NCBI GenBank assembly: GCA_029961055.1
Contig: JASBVM010000012.1
Location: forward strand, 119,741-165,474
Length of the DNA stretch: 45,734 nucleotides
Direction of reading: 5' to 3'
Source of the DNA: Bacillota bacterium
Lineage (GTDB): Bacteria; Bacillota; Sulfobacillia; JAIMAT01
The notes beneath the pieces are model-generated. The model did no database searches and was not told the DNA's origin. It saw only the letters and a program-made list of their open reading frames with translations. The position numbers were made by a program, and so were the translations under genes. Shown one piece after another: positions 20,365-28,323 of this stretch (its first letter is position 1; each line of letters opens with the position of its first letter).

Positions 20365-21015
20365 GTGCGGGTGCAGGAAGGCTGGCGGGAGGCGCTGGAA
20401 CGGACGCCCACCTGGCTTCTGGTGGCCCAGGAGGCGTTCTTCCTGGTGCTGGGCTGGGGCGGCAGCTGGCTCCGGGATCCCGGCTCCCCGGTGGGAAGCT
20501 GGCGAAACGGCGCCAGCTGGGCGGCGGCCGGAGCGGGGGCCGGCGCCGGGCTCCTCCTCGGTCTCCTCGACCTGGAGCTGAGCCGGCGATTTCCCCGCTA
20601 CAACGACACGGTGACGCCGCTCCTCTTCCGCCGCTTCCGCGCCGCGGGCGCGCTCGCCTTCACCGGCTTCGTCGCGCTGGCCGAGGAGACGCTCTTCCGC
20701 GGCTGGCTCCAGCCGGCGCTGGGGGCCGCGGCCGCCACGCTCCTCTTCACCCTGGTCCACGTCCAGTACCTTCGCAGGCCGCCCGCGCTGCTGGCGCTCC
20801 TGGTCTACGGCGGCGCCCTCGCCTGGCTCCGCGCCTGGAGCGGCGGCCTCCTGGCGCCATGGCTGGCCCACTGGGGGCTGGACGCCGTCCAGGCGCTGGC
20901 GGTGGTCTACGACCGCTACCCGGGCCTGCCGCCCCGGGAGGGCGGGCGCGGCGGTGCCGGCGGCGGGCCGGGCGACGCCGGGCCGGGCGGGGTCGCGCCG
21001 CCTACGCCTCGATGA
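20365..21015 (+). CDS. CPBP family intramembrane glutamic endopeptidase
   Basis: A 216-aa membrane protein of the CPBP (Abi/Rce1-like) family. The catalytic EExxxR motif is seen in LAEETLFRGWLQP near residue 112. The second motif includes H in FTLVHVQYL near residue 132, and the third is HWGLDAVQAL near residue 172. The GTG start is preceded by GGAAGGGGGAGG. Such proteins process small peptides or act in bacteriocin immunity; here the substrate is unknown. The C-terminal ~30 residues are a Gly/Pro-rich tail. The end overlaps the convergent reductase gene by 14 bp. Confidence 0.85.
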   Translation: MRVQEGWREALERTPTWLLVAQEAFFLVLGWGGSWLRDPGSPVGSWRNGASWAAAGAGAGAGLLLGLLDLELSRRFPRYNDTVTPLLFRRFRAAGALAFTGFVALAEETLFRGWLQPALGAAAATLLFTLVHVQYLRRPPALLALLVYGGALAWLRAWSGGLLAPWLAHWGLDAVQALAVVYDRYPGLPPREGGRGGAGGGPGDAGPGGVAPPTPR

Positions 21016-22144
21016 TCAGCTTGCCGAAGACCTCGCGGCTGAGCAGCGCCTCCTGCGCCTCGGCGATGCGCGCCAGGGGGTAGCGCCGCTGGATCACCGG
21101 GCGGAGCGTCCCCCGGGCGATCAGGTCGAGCACCGCCTCGGCCTCGTGGCGCAAGGAGGCCTCGGCGCAGTAGAAGGTCAGGTGGTTGCGGTAGGCGTGG
21201 CGGACGTTGAGCTTCACCTCGGCGCCGGCGGTGACGCCCGCCGTCACCAGCCGCCCGCCCGTGGCCAGGCTGCGGACCGCACGCTCCCAGTACTCGCCGC
21301 CCAGGTTGTCGACCACCAGGTCGACGCCGTGCCCCCCGGTCAGGCGGCGCGCCTCCTCGTCCAGGGGAAGGTCGTGATAGAGGATGCCGCCGTCCGCGCC
21401 CAGCTCCCGCGCCCGCTCCAGCTTCCAGGGCGCGCCCGCCGCCGCCAGCACCCGGGCGCCGTGGAGGCGGGCGATCTGCAGGGCCGCGACCCCGATCCCG
21501 CTGCCCGCCGCCAGGACCAGGACCGTGTCCGACGGCCGCACCCCGCCCAGGGTGACCAGCAGGTGCCAGGCGACGCTGTAGGAGACCATGGCGGCGCTCG
21601 CCTCGGCGAAGTCGACCCCCTCCGGCAGGCGGAGCAGGAGAGAGGCCGGGACGCGGGCGTACTCGGCGTCGGCCCCGTCGGTGTGGACGCCCCAGATGGC
21701 GAAGCGCTCGCAGGCCGTGGTCTGGCCGCGGCGGCAAGCCGGGCACTGACCGCAGGTGAGCCAGGGGAGGACCGCCACCCGTTCGCCCGCCTCCCAGCCG
21801 GTCACCCCGGGCGCCCAGGCCACCACCTCGCCGGCGGCGTCGACGCCGCCCACGTGGGGAAAGGTGACACCCCAGACCGGCCCGAACTGGCGCGCCTCCA
21901 GGTCGAGGCCGCGGTTGACGCCGACGGTCCGCACCCGGATCAGGACGTGACCGGGAGCCGCCTCAGGAAGCGGCCGCTCCTCCAGCTTCAGGACCTCCGG
22001 CCCTCCGGGTCCGGGCGCCACCGCCGCCCACATCCGGCCTGGCAGGGGGGACGGCGAGATCCAGCCGCGGTTGGCCTCCCCCGTCGCGGTGGCCAGGGGG
22101 GCCGCCGCCCCAGGCTCCCGCCAGGAGCCCCATCGCTCGCTCAT
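21002..22144 (-). CDS. Medium-chain dehydrogenase/reductase (quinone/enoyl reductase-like)
   Basis: A 380-aa NAD(P)-dependent medium-chain reductase. The structural zinc cluster is kept (CGQCPACRRGQTTAC near residue 118). The catalytic-zinc His/Glu motif is absent (FPHVGGVDAAGEV), placing it with quinone or enoyl/crotonyl-type reductases rather than true alcohol dehydrogenases. The cofactor loop is LAAGSGIGVAALQIA near residue 190. The ATG at 22144 has GGAGGTG about 12 bases upstream; a start nine codons earlier has none. A perfect TetR-type palindrome sits 30 bp upstream, just after a TACAAT -10-like element, so it is probably repressed by a TetR protein encoded elsewhere. Confidence 0.85.
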   Translation of the reverse strand: MSERWGSWREPGAAAPLATATGEANRGWISPSPLPGRMWAAVAPGPGGPEVLKLEERPLPEAAPGHVLIRVRTVGVNRGLDLEARQFGPVWGVTFPHVGGVDAAGEVVAWAPGVTGWEAGERVAVLPWLTCGQCPACRRGQTTACERFAIWGVHTDGADAEYARVPASLLLRLPEGVDFAEASAAMVSYSVAWHLLVTLGGVRPSDTVLVLAAGSGIGVAALQIARLHGARVLAAAGAPWKLERARELGADGGILYHDLPLDEEARRLTGGHGVDLVVDNLGGEYWERAVRSLATGGRLVTAGVTAGAEVKLNVRHAYRNHLTFYCAEASLRHEAEAVLDLIARGTLRPVIQRRYPLARIAEAQEALLSREVFGKLIIEA

Positions 22145-22173
22145 GCTGGATACGGCACCTCCAGGGAGCATTT

Positions 22174-22191
22174 AGACCGACCAGTCGGTCT
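22174..22191. promoter_or_regulatory. Perfect palindrome, TetR-family-type operator
   Basis: AGACCGACCAGTCGGTCT is a perfect 8+8 inverted repeat with a 2-bp centre. It has the GACCGAC/GTCGGTC half-sites common for TetR-family repressors. On the minus strand a TACAAT hexamer lies at about 22200-22205, placing the palindrome over the likely transcription start of the reductase gene. It also lies 126 bp upstream of the ubiD remnant on the plus strand. No TetR gene is present in the window. Confidence 0.65.
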
Positions 22192-22316
22192 CGGAAAGAT
22201 TGTACCATGGGGGGGAACCTGCCCGGAGGGCGAGGCTGCCGCCCCGACGGGGGAGGTGCAGCGGGCCGCCGGGGCGGCGACCGGCGGAACGGCGCACGAG
22301 GAGGCTCTGGCGGTTC

Positions 22317-22419
22317 ATGGCGGAGAGACGAGCGTACCGCGACCTGCGCGAGTTCCTGGAGGCGCTGGAGGAGCGGGGCGAACTGCGCCGGGTCCGCGCG
22401 CGGGTCAGCCCGGTGCTGG
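22317..22419 (+). pseudogene. Remnant of UbiD-family decarboxylase (N-terminus only)
   Basis: An ATG with GAGGAGG upstream opens a reading frame whose first ~35 residues (YRDLREFLEALEERGELRRV) match the conserved N-terminus of UbiD-type prenylated-FMN decarboxylases, normally near 480-600 aa. At about 22415-22420 the similarity stops abruptly and sequence typical of UbiA begins in another frame. More than 90% of ubiD is missing. The start signals are intact, so a short peptide may still be made. It is either a genuine deletion or an assembly collapse. Confidence 0.75.
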
Positions 22420-22962
22420 GTCGTCTACTCGTACACCAAGCGGTTCACCTGGCTCGACCACCTGGTGCTGGGCATCGCCGACGGGTGGGCTCCCCTCGGG
22501 GGATGGGTGGCCGTCACCGGCTCCGTGGGGCCGGCGGCCTTCCTGCTCTGGGCGCTGGTGGCGCTCTGGGTGGGCGCCTTCGACATCCTCTACGCCGCCC
22601 AGGACCTGGAGTTCGACCGAAGGTACGGGCTGCACTCCATCCCCGCCCGCTTCGGCCTGCCGCGCGCCTTCCGCATCGCGCGCCTCGGCCATGCGGCGGT
22701 GGTGCTGCTGGCGCTGGCCGTCGGCCACGCGGCGGGACTGCTGGGCCCCGGCCTGCGGGTGGACGACTGGCGCGGGGGCCTCTACCTGGCGGGCGTGGCG
22801 GTCATGGCCGGTCTGCTCGTCTACGAGCACGCCATCGTCTCGCCGGACGACCTCTCCCGCCTGGACGCCGCCTTCTTCGCCGTCAACGGCTGGATCTCCG
22901 TCGTCTTCTTCGCCTTCACAGCGGCGGCGACGCTGGCGGCTCCGGGGGCGAGCCCGCCCTGA
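22414..22962 (+). pseudogene. Truncated UbiA-family prenyltransferase (C-terminal half)
   Basis: The C-terminal ~180 residues of a UbiA-like 4-hydroxybenzoate polyprenyltransferase. VYSYTKRFTWLDHLVLGIAD is the conserved start of the protein's second half, followed by YAAQDLEFDRRYGLHSIP, the second Asp-rich motif region. Four to five membrane helices remain. The first ~100 residues, with the first NDxxD-type motif, are absent and replaced by the ubiD fragment in a different frame. An in-frame ATG exists at 22207, but its product would begin with ~70 residues of non-UbiA, low-complexity sequence. Activity is not expected. Confidence 0.75.
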
Positions 22963-23222
22963 GCTCCGGCCCCATCCCCGGCCAGGGGCGGTAGAGCCCG
23001 TGGGCGACGCCGAAGCGGTCGAGGACCCGGCCCACGAAGTGGTCGACCAGCTCCTCGGCGGAGCACCTCCTCCACCGGGCGGCCCAGCTCGTGCTCGATG
23101 GTCTTCCTCCCCCAAGCGGTCACCGCCAGATGACGCTCCACGCCCAGCTCGCGCAGAACCTCCAGCAGGCGGACCGCAAAGACGGCGCCGCTGGCGCCGG
23201 TGATCCCCACGACCAGCCGCAT
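22916..23222 (-). pseudogene. UbiX-family flavin prenyltransferase with internal deletion
   Basis: The first 54 codons match UbiX (MRLVVGITGASGAVFAVRLL, then WGRKTIEHELGRPVEEVL). The C-terminal stretch EELVDHFVGRVLDRFGVAHG also matches, but lies immediately afterwards in another frame. The central ~100 codons, including the flavin and prenyl-phosphate binding residues, are gone, with the junction near 23055-23063. The N-terminal frame runs on without homology into the ubiA remnant. The ATG lies 20 bp after nagB on the same strand, so it may be transcribed by read-through. It cannot encode a working prenyltransferase as it stands. Confidence 0.75.
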
Positions 23223-23242
23223 CGCACCACCTCCCGGGCTCC

Positions 23243-24007
23243 TCAGCCGCGGCCTCTCTCCGCCCCGGGCCGGACCCGCGTCAGCCGCGAGGCGGCGCTC
23301 TCGTCCAGAAGGACCAGCGCGTCGGGGTGGAGCTGGAGGATCGAGGCGGGCACGTGGCGTGAGACCGGCCCCTCGATGGCGCGCTGGACGATCTCGGCCT
23401 TGTGCGGCCCGGCCGCCAGCAGGAGCAGGCGGCGGGCGTGCATGATGGTCCGTATGCCCATGCTGATGGCCCGCTGGGGCACCGCGTCGACCACGCCGCC
23501 GAAGTAGCGCGCGTTGTCCTGGCGCGTCTCCGGCTTCAGGCGGACGACCCGCGTCCCCCGCTCCCAGGGCGCCCCCGGCTCGTTGAAGCCGATGTGGCCG
23601 TCGCGGCCGATGCCCAGGAGCTGGAGATCGATGCCGCCGTGGGCCTCCACCGCCGCCTCGTAGCGCCGGCACTCGGCCTCCAGGTCCTCGGCCCAGCCGT
23701 CGGGGAGGTGGGTCGCCCCCGGCCGCAGGTTGACGTGCCGGAAGAGGTGCTCCTCCATGTAGGCGTGGTAGGAGCGGGGATCCCGCGGGTCGAGACCCAC
23801 GTACTCGTCCAGGTTGAAGGTGGTCACCCGCGAGAAGTCGACCCTTCCTTCCCGGTAGAGGCGGACCAGCTCGCGGTAGGTGCCCACGGGCGTCCCGCCG
23901 GTGGCCAGGCCGAGGACCAGGTCGGGCTTGCCCCGGATGGCGTCGGCGATGATCTCCGCCGCGCGGCGGCTCATGGCCTCCTCGTCCTCCAGGATCTCGA
24001 GCCTCAT
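23243..24007 (-). CDS. nagB: Glucosamine-6-phosphate deaminase
   Basis: A cytoplasmic 254-aa NagB, converting glucosamine-6-phosphate to fructose-6-phosphate and ammonia. Active-site residues are visible: D67 in FNLDEYVGL, and D136, H138 and E143 in GIGRDGHIGFNEPG. The phosphate loop GLATGGTPVG lies near residue 33. It is the last intact gene of the amino-sugar operon; its ATG overlaps the EI stop (ATGA). The length fits the short Gram-positive type without the allosteric C-terminal extension. It supplies the link from the imported amino sugar to glycolysis. Confidence 0.95.
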   Translation of the reverse strand: MRLEILEDEEAMSRRAAEIIADAIRGKPDLVLGLATGGTPVGTYRELVRLYREGRVDFSRVTTFNLDEYVGLDPRDPRSYHAYMEEHLFRHVNLRPGATHLPDGWAEDLEAECRRYEAAVEAHGGIDLQLLGIGRDGHIGFNEPGAPWERGTRVVRLKPETRQDNARYFGGVVDAVPQRAISMGIRTIMHARRLLLLAAGPHKAEIVQRAIEGPVSRHVPASILQLHPDALVLLDESAASRLTRVRPGAERGRG

Positions 24008-25866
24008 GGCCGGCCGGTCGGGGCGCCCCCGGCGCCCGGCTCCCGGGATTCCAGCGCTCGGCGGAAGGCCTCGACCCGCTCCTCGACCTCGGCGGCCGTG
24101 GAGCAGGCGAGCGCCTCTCCGGCCAGCTCCCGCGCCCGTGCCAGCGGGGTCCGCCGGACCTCCCGCTTCACCCGTCCCAGGGAGGCGGCGGCCATGCTCA
24201 GCTCGCGCACGCCCAGGCCCAGGAGGAGCGCCGTCGCCCGGGGGTCGCCGCCCATCTCGCCGCAGATGCCGCAGAGGATGCCCGCTTCCTCCGCCGCCTC
24301 GCCCACCAGGCCGATCAGCCGGAGCACCGCCGGGTGAAAGGGCTGGTAGAGGCCGACCACCCGCTCGTTGGTCCGGTCGGCGGCCAGGGTGTACTGGACC
24401 AGGTCGTTCGAGCCGATGCTGAAGAAGTCCACCTCCCGGGCCAGCTGCCGGGCGATCAGCGCGGCGGCCGGTATCTCCACCATGATCCCCAGCGGCACCC
24501 GGAGCTCCCGCGGGAAGCGCCCCTCCTCCACCAGCCCGGCGCGGACCTCGTCCAGCAGCCGGCGCGCCCCGCGCACCTCCTCCACCGTGGCCACCATGGG
24601 GAGCATGATCCGCGCCGGCGACACCCCGTCCGGGGCCGGCGCCTCCTCGGCGGCCGCCCGGAGGATGGCGCGCACCTGGGTGCGGAGGAGGTCGGGGTGC
24701 TCGAGGCCGATGCGGATGGCGCGGTAGCCCAGGAAGGGGTTGGCTTCCCGGGGCAGGTCAAGGGCGGGGACCGGTTTGTCCCCGCCGATGTCGAAGGTGC
24801 GGAAGATGACCGGACGGCCGCCCATGCCCCGCAGGACGCGGCGGTAGACCTCCACCTGCTCCTCCTCGCCGGGGAGCGTCTCGCGCCCGGTGACCAGGAA
24901 CTCCGTCCGGAAGAGGCCGACACCCTCGGCGCCCGCCTGGAGCGCCGGCTCCACGTCGCCGGGGCCGCCGATGTTGGCCACCAGCTCGACCCGGAGGCCG
25001 TCGGGCGTCACCGCGGGCTGGCCGGTCAACGCCGCCAGCTCGCGCCGCTCCGCCCGTTCCCGCCGCTCGGCGCGACGAAGCTGCTCGAGCTCCTCGCCCG
25101 CGGGCTCCACCCAGAGGTCGCCCGCCTCCCCGTCGACCGCCACCTGGACGCCCGGCGGCACCTGGTCGAGGAAGGCCCCCAGACCGAGCACCGCCGGCAC
25201 GCCCATGGAGCGGGCGAGGATGGCCACGTGCGAGGTCGGCCCGCCGCTGCCGAGCGCCAGGCCGGCCAGCGCCTCCCGGTCCAGGGCGAGGAGCGCCCCC
25301 GCGCCCAGCTCGCGGGCACAGAGGATGGAGCCGCGCGGCAGGTCGGCCAGCGGGATGGGCGGCTCGCCGGCCAGGGCGCGCAGGAGCGCCTCCCCCACCT
25401 CGCGGACGTCGTCCGCCCGCTGCCGCAGGTAGGCGTCCTCCAGCCCCGCGAAGAGCGCGGCGTACCGCTCGATGGCCGCCCGCGTCGCCGCCTCCGCCCG
25501 GCTCCCCGCCGCCACCGCCTCGCGCACCGCCTGCTCCAGCCCCGAGTCGTCCACCATCATCTGCTGCGCCTCGAGGATGGCGACGCCCTCCTCGGCGGCG
25601 CTCCCGGCGGCGCCGCCTGCGGAGAGCTGGCGCGCCCGCTCCACCAGCCGCGCGTAGGCCTCCTCCACCCGCCGGCGCGCATCCAACCAGCGGGCCACCT
25701 CCTGCTCCGGCGACGGGGCGGCGCCCTCGCCGCCTCCCGCCGTCCCGGCCGGACCGGCCGCCTCTTCCGCGTCGGCCCCGCCCCCGGCGACCGGAGCGAA
25801 GACGAAGGCGGGCCCCAGCGCCACGCCCGGCGCCCCGGCGACCCCGTGCAGCCGCCGTCCGGCCAT
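24004..25866 (-). CDS. ptsI: PTS enzyme I (phosphoenolpyruvate-protein phosphotransferase)
   Basis: The general PTS enzyme I takes phosphate from PEP and passes it to HPr. The 620-aa protein carries the phospho-histidine H213 in GGPTSHVAILARS, the PEP-binding FRTEFLV segment near residue 325, and the C-terminal IGSNDLVQYTLAADRTN and CGICGEMGGDP motifs. A low-complexity Gly/Ala/Glu insert at about residues 28-52 makes it longer than the usual ~575 aa. Its ATG overlaps the HPr stop by one base. Location inside a sugar-specific operon, rather than in a general pts operon, is unusual and makes this PTS self-contained. Confidence 0.95.
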   Translation of the reverse strand: MAGRRLHGVAGAPGVALGPAFVFAPVAGGGADAEEAAGPAGTAGGGEGAAPSPEQEVARWLDARRRVEEAYARLVERARQLSAGGAAGSAAEEGVAILEAQQMMVDDSGLEQAVREAVAAGSRAEAATRAAIERYAALFAGLEDAYLRQRADDVREVGEALLRALAGEPPIPLADLPRGSILCARELGAGALLALDREALAGLALGSGGPTSHVAILARSMGVPAVLGLGAFLDQVPPGVQVAVDGEAGDLWVEPAGEELEQLRRAERRERAERRELAALTGQPAVTPDGLRVELVANIGGPGDVEPALQAGAEGVGLFRTEFLVTGRETLPGEEEQVEVYRRVLRGMGGRPVIFRTFDIGGDKPVPALDLPREANPFLGYRAIRIGLEHPDLLRTQVRAILRAAAEEAPAPDGVSPARIMLPMVATVEEVRGARRLLDEVRAGLVEEGRFPRELRVPLGIMVEIPAAALIARQLAREVDFFSIGSNDLVQYTLAADRTNERVVGLYQPFHPAVLRLIGLVGEAAEEAGILCGICGEMGGDPRATALLLGLGVRELSMAAASLGRVKREVRRTPLARARELAGEALACSTAAEVEERVEAFRRALESREPGAGGAPTGRP

Positions 25867-26129
25867 CAGGCGCCGCTCCCCCTCAGGAAGGCTTCCAGCG
25901 CCCGCAGGGCCTCCTCCGCGTCCTCCCCCTCCACGCGCAGCCCCACCTCCGCGCCATGGTTGGCGCCCAGCGCCATCACCGCCATGATGCTCTTGCCGTC
26001 CGCCTGCCGCCCGTTCAGCTCCAGCCGCACGGTCGACCGGAAGCGGTTGGCCAGCTTGACGAACTCCGCCGCAGGACGCGCGTGCAGCCCCTCGGCCTGG
26101 CCGATCACCACCCGGGTCTCCTCCGTCAT
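25866..26129 (-). CDS. ptsH: Phosphocarrier protein HPr
   Basis: An 87-aa HPr. The phospho-accepting H16 is in EGLHARPAAEF. The regulatory serine region GKSIMAVMALGA (S47, equivalent to Ser46) is intact, so HPr kinase and CcpA-type carbon control are possible. It relays phosphate from EI to EIIA of the same operon. It overlaps ptsI by one base and lies 30 bp after nagA. Length and motifs are canonical. Confidence 0.95.
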   Translation of the reverse strand: MTEETRVVIGQAEGLHARPAAEFVKLANRFRSTVRLELNGRQADGKSIMAVMALGANHGAEVGLRVEGEDAEEALRALEAFLRGSGA

Positions 26130-26159
26130 CCTCCACCCCTCCTGTAGGACCTCCCGACG

Positions 26160-27404
26160 CTAGCGGCCCGAACCGAAGCCCTCCCTCTCGAAGGCGAGCC
26201 GGCCCCTCGTCCACGTGGCGAGCACCTCGCCCTCCCGGTCCAGCGCCACCAGGTCCGCGTCCATGCCGGCGGCGATCCGCCCCTTGCGGCCGTCGACGCC
26301 GGCGATGCGGGCGGGCGTCCAGCTGGCCATGCGGATCGCCTCCTCCCAGGAGGCGCCGGCGCGGGTGACCATGGTCCGGACCGCGCGGTCCATGGTCAGC
26401 GTGCTCCCCGCCAGCGTCCCGTCCGGTAGCCGCACCGCCCCGTCGCGGACCACCACGCGGCGCCCGGTGAACTCGTACTCGCCGTCGCCCAGTCCCGCCG
26501 CCGCCACGGCGTCGGTGACCAGCGCCACCTCGTCGGCCCCCCGTGCCGCCAGGACCAGCCGCAGGACGGCGGGATGGAGGTGGATCCCGTCGGCGATCAC
26601 CTCCACCGTCGCCCGCCGGTCGGTCAGGAAGGCGCCGGGTACCCCCGGCGCCCGGTGGCCCACCGGCGTCATGGCGTCGAAGAGGTGGGTGCAGTGGCGC
26701 GCACCGCCGTCGATCGCCCGCTCCGCCTGCTCGTAGCTGGCCATGGTGTGGCCGACGCAGGCGATGATGCCGTGCGCCACCACCGCCGCCAGGAAGCGGC
26801 CGCCCGCATCCTCCTCCGGCGCGAAGTCGATCAGGCGGAGCCAACCCCGTCCCGCCTCCACCAGCCGCGCCAGCTCCCCGGTGTCGGGAGGGCGGATCGC
26901 CGGCTCGTACTGGGCGCCCTTCTTCGCCTTGCTGATGAAGGGGCCCTCCAGCCGGGCGCCCAGCACCTGGGCCGACGGCGGCTCGGGTCCCTCCTCGGCC
27001 AGCGCCGCGATCCGCCGCACCTGCTGCTCGGTCGGCCCGGGCAGCGTGCTGGCCACCGTGGGGAAGAAGGCGGTGACGCCGGTCCGCGGCAGCTCCCGCG
27101 CCATGGCGGCGATCTCCCCGGCGCTGCCGGTGGTCACGTCGTGGCCGCGGAAGGCGTGGGTGTGGAGGTCGATCAGGCCCGGCGCCAGCCATGCCTCCCC
27201 CAGGTCGATCACCCGGCCGGCCTCGCCCAGGCGGGCGGCGGCCTCCTCGGCGCCCGTCCCCCGCCAGAGATCGAGGATGCGCTGGCCGCGGAGCACCACC
27301 GTCACCGGGCCGGCCACCTCCTCCGGGGCATAGACCCGCCCGGCCACCAGCGCGGTCAGGCGCTCCCCGGGCCCTCCTGGCCGCCGGCTCGCTCCTGCTT
27401 CCAT
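26160..27404 (-). CDS. nagA: N-acetylglucosamine-6-phosphate deacetylase
   Basis: A 414-aa cytoplasmic amidohydrolase that removes acetate from N-acetylglucosamine-6-phosphate, feeding NagB. Family motifs: PGLIDLHTHAFRGHDVT near residue 75, metal ligand Glu in ARLEGPFISKAKKGA, His in CVGHTMASYEQAE, THLFDAMTP, and the catalytic Asp in ALVTDAV near residue 297. The N-terminal ~20 residues are low complexity and a later start is possible. It lies 7 bp after a HAD phosphatase gene. The substrate may be GlcNAc-6-P or a related N-acyl amino sugar phosphate. Confidence 0.93.
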   Translation of the reverse strand: MEAGASRRPGGPGERLTALVAGRVYAPEEVAGPVTVVLRGQRILDLWRGTGAEEAAARLGEAGRVIDLGEAWLAPGLIDLHTHAFRGHDVTTGSAGEIAAMARELPRTGVTAFFPTVASTLPGPTEQQVRRIAALAEEGPEPPSAQVLGARLEGPFISKAKKGAQYEPAIRPPDTGELARLVEAGRGWLRLIDFAPEEDAGGRFLAAVVAHGIIACVGHTMASYEQAERAIDGGARHCTHLFDAMTPVGHRAPGVPGAFLTDRRATVEVIADGIHLHPAVLRLVLAARGADEVALVTDAVAAAGLGDGEYEFTGRRVVVRDGAVRLPDGTLAGSTLTMDRAVRTMVTRAGASWEEAIRMASWTPARIAGVDGRKGRIAAGMDADLVALDREGEVLATWTRGRLAFEREGFGSGR

Positions 27405-27411
27405 CCTCGCT

Positions 27412-28320
27412 TCATCTCCCGCTGCGATGCTCGTCCCGGGCGAGGAGGTGGGCGACCGCCCAGGCCGCGCCGTCCTCCCGCGCCGCCGGCGCCACCACGT
27501 CCGCGTGGCGGCGGACCTCGCGGGGGGCGCCGCCCATCACCACCGCGTACCCGGCCGCCTTGAAGGCGGGGACGTCGTTGAAGTTGTCCCCCACCATCAC
27601 CGTCCGCCGGGGATCGATGCCGTGGAGCCGCGCCACCGCCAGGAGCGCCTCCCCCTTGTCGGAGCCGGGAGGAAGGAAATCCAGCGACGCCTCGGTCACC
27701 GCCTCCACCTGGAACTCCGGGAAGAGCGCGCGGTATCGCTCCCGCTCCGCCTCCAGCGCCTCCGGCCGGACCAGCACCGTCAGGTGGGTCGGGGGCGCGT
27801 CCAGCCGCTCCACCACCTCCAGCGTCCGCCGGACCGCCCGGAAGCCGACGCGCCGGAAGCGGAGCGCCCGCACCAGCCAGCCCAGCGCCCGTGCCTTCCC
27901 CAGGATGGGATCACGGGCGATCCGGTCGCGCCAGGTGCGCCAGCCGACGTACGCCTCCTCCACGCCATAGACCCAGAAGAGCGCCCGCTCCTCCTCCAGG
28001 AGGCGCACCGCCCGCAGCGCCGCCTCCCGTTCGAGCCGGCGGACGCGCAGGAGCTCGCCCCCGGGTGCCTGCGCCACCACCGCCCCGTTGGCGCAGGCGA
28101 CCGGCCCGGAGAACCAGGGGATCTGGCGCAGGATCGGCCGCAGCTCGGGCCAGGAGCGCCCCGTCAGGATGGTCAGGCGCCACCCCGCGGCCTGGGCCTG
28201 CTCCATCGCCTGGCGCACGCGGGGCGAGATCACGCCGCCGTACGGGATGAGCGTCCCGTCCACGTCGAAGGCCAGGAGTCCCGACCCCTCCTGCGCCTCG
28301 GGCTGCAGCCGCGCCTCCAA
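27412..28320 (-). CDS. HAD-superfamily (Cof-type) phosphatase
   Basis: A 302-aa HAD subfamily IIB hydrolase. Motif I is FDVDGTLIPYGG near residue 18 with the nucleophile Asp, motif II is TILTGRS, and motif IV is VMVGDNFNDVPAFKAAG near residue 240, with a cap domain between. Such enzymes dephosphorylate sugar phosphates and may relieve sugar-phosphate stress in this operon. The annotated start is TTG at 28320 with GAAGG directly upstream, which is very close. A CTG four codons later with GGAGG at better spacing is an alternative. It is 3 bp after the Gfo/Idh gene. Confidence 0.85.
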   Translation of the reverse strand: MEARLQPEAQEGSGLLAFDVDGTLIPYGGVISPRVRQAMEQAQAAGWRLTILTGRSWPELRPILRQIPWFSGPVACANGAVVAQAPGGELLRVRRLEREAALRAVRLLEEERALFWVYGVEEAYVGWRTWRDRIARDPILGKARALGWLVRALRFRRVGFRAVRRTLEVVERLDAPPTHLTVLVRPEALEAERERYRALFPEFQVEAVTEASLDFLPPGSDKGEALLAVARLHGIDPRRTVMVGDNFNDVPAFKAAGYAVVMGGAPREVRRHADVVAPAAREDGAAWAVAHLLARDEHRSGR

Positions 28321-28323
28321 CCT

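Noticed and set aside
22207-22413. N-terminal extension of the UbiA fragment as an intact novel protein
   Set aside because: The first ~70 residues are Gly/Arg-rich and overlap the UbiD start in another frame; the UbiA homology begins abruptly without its first half.
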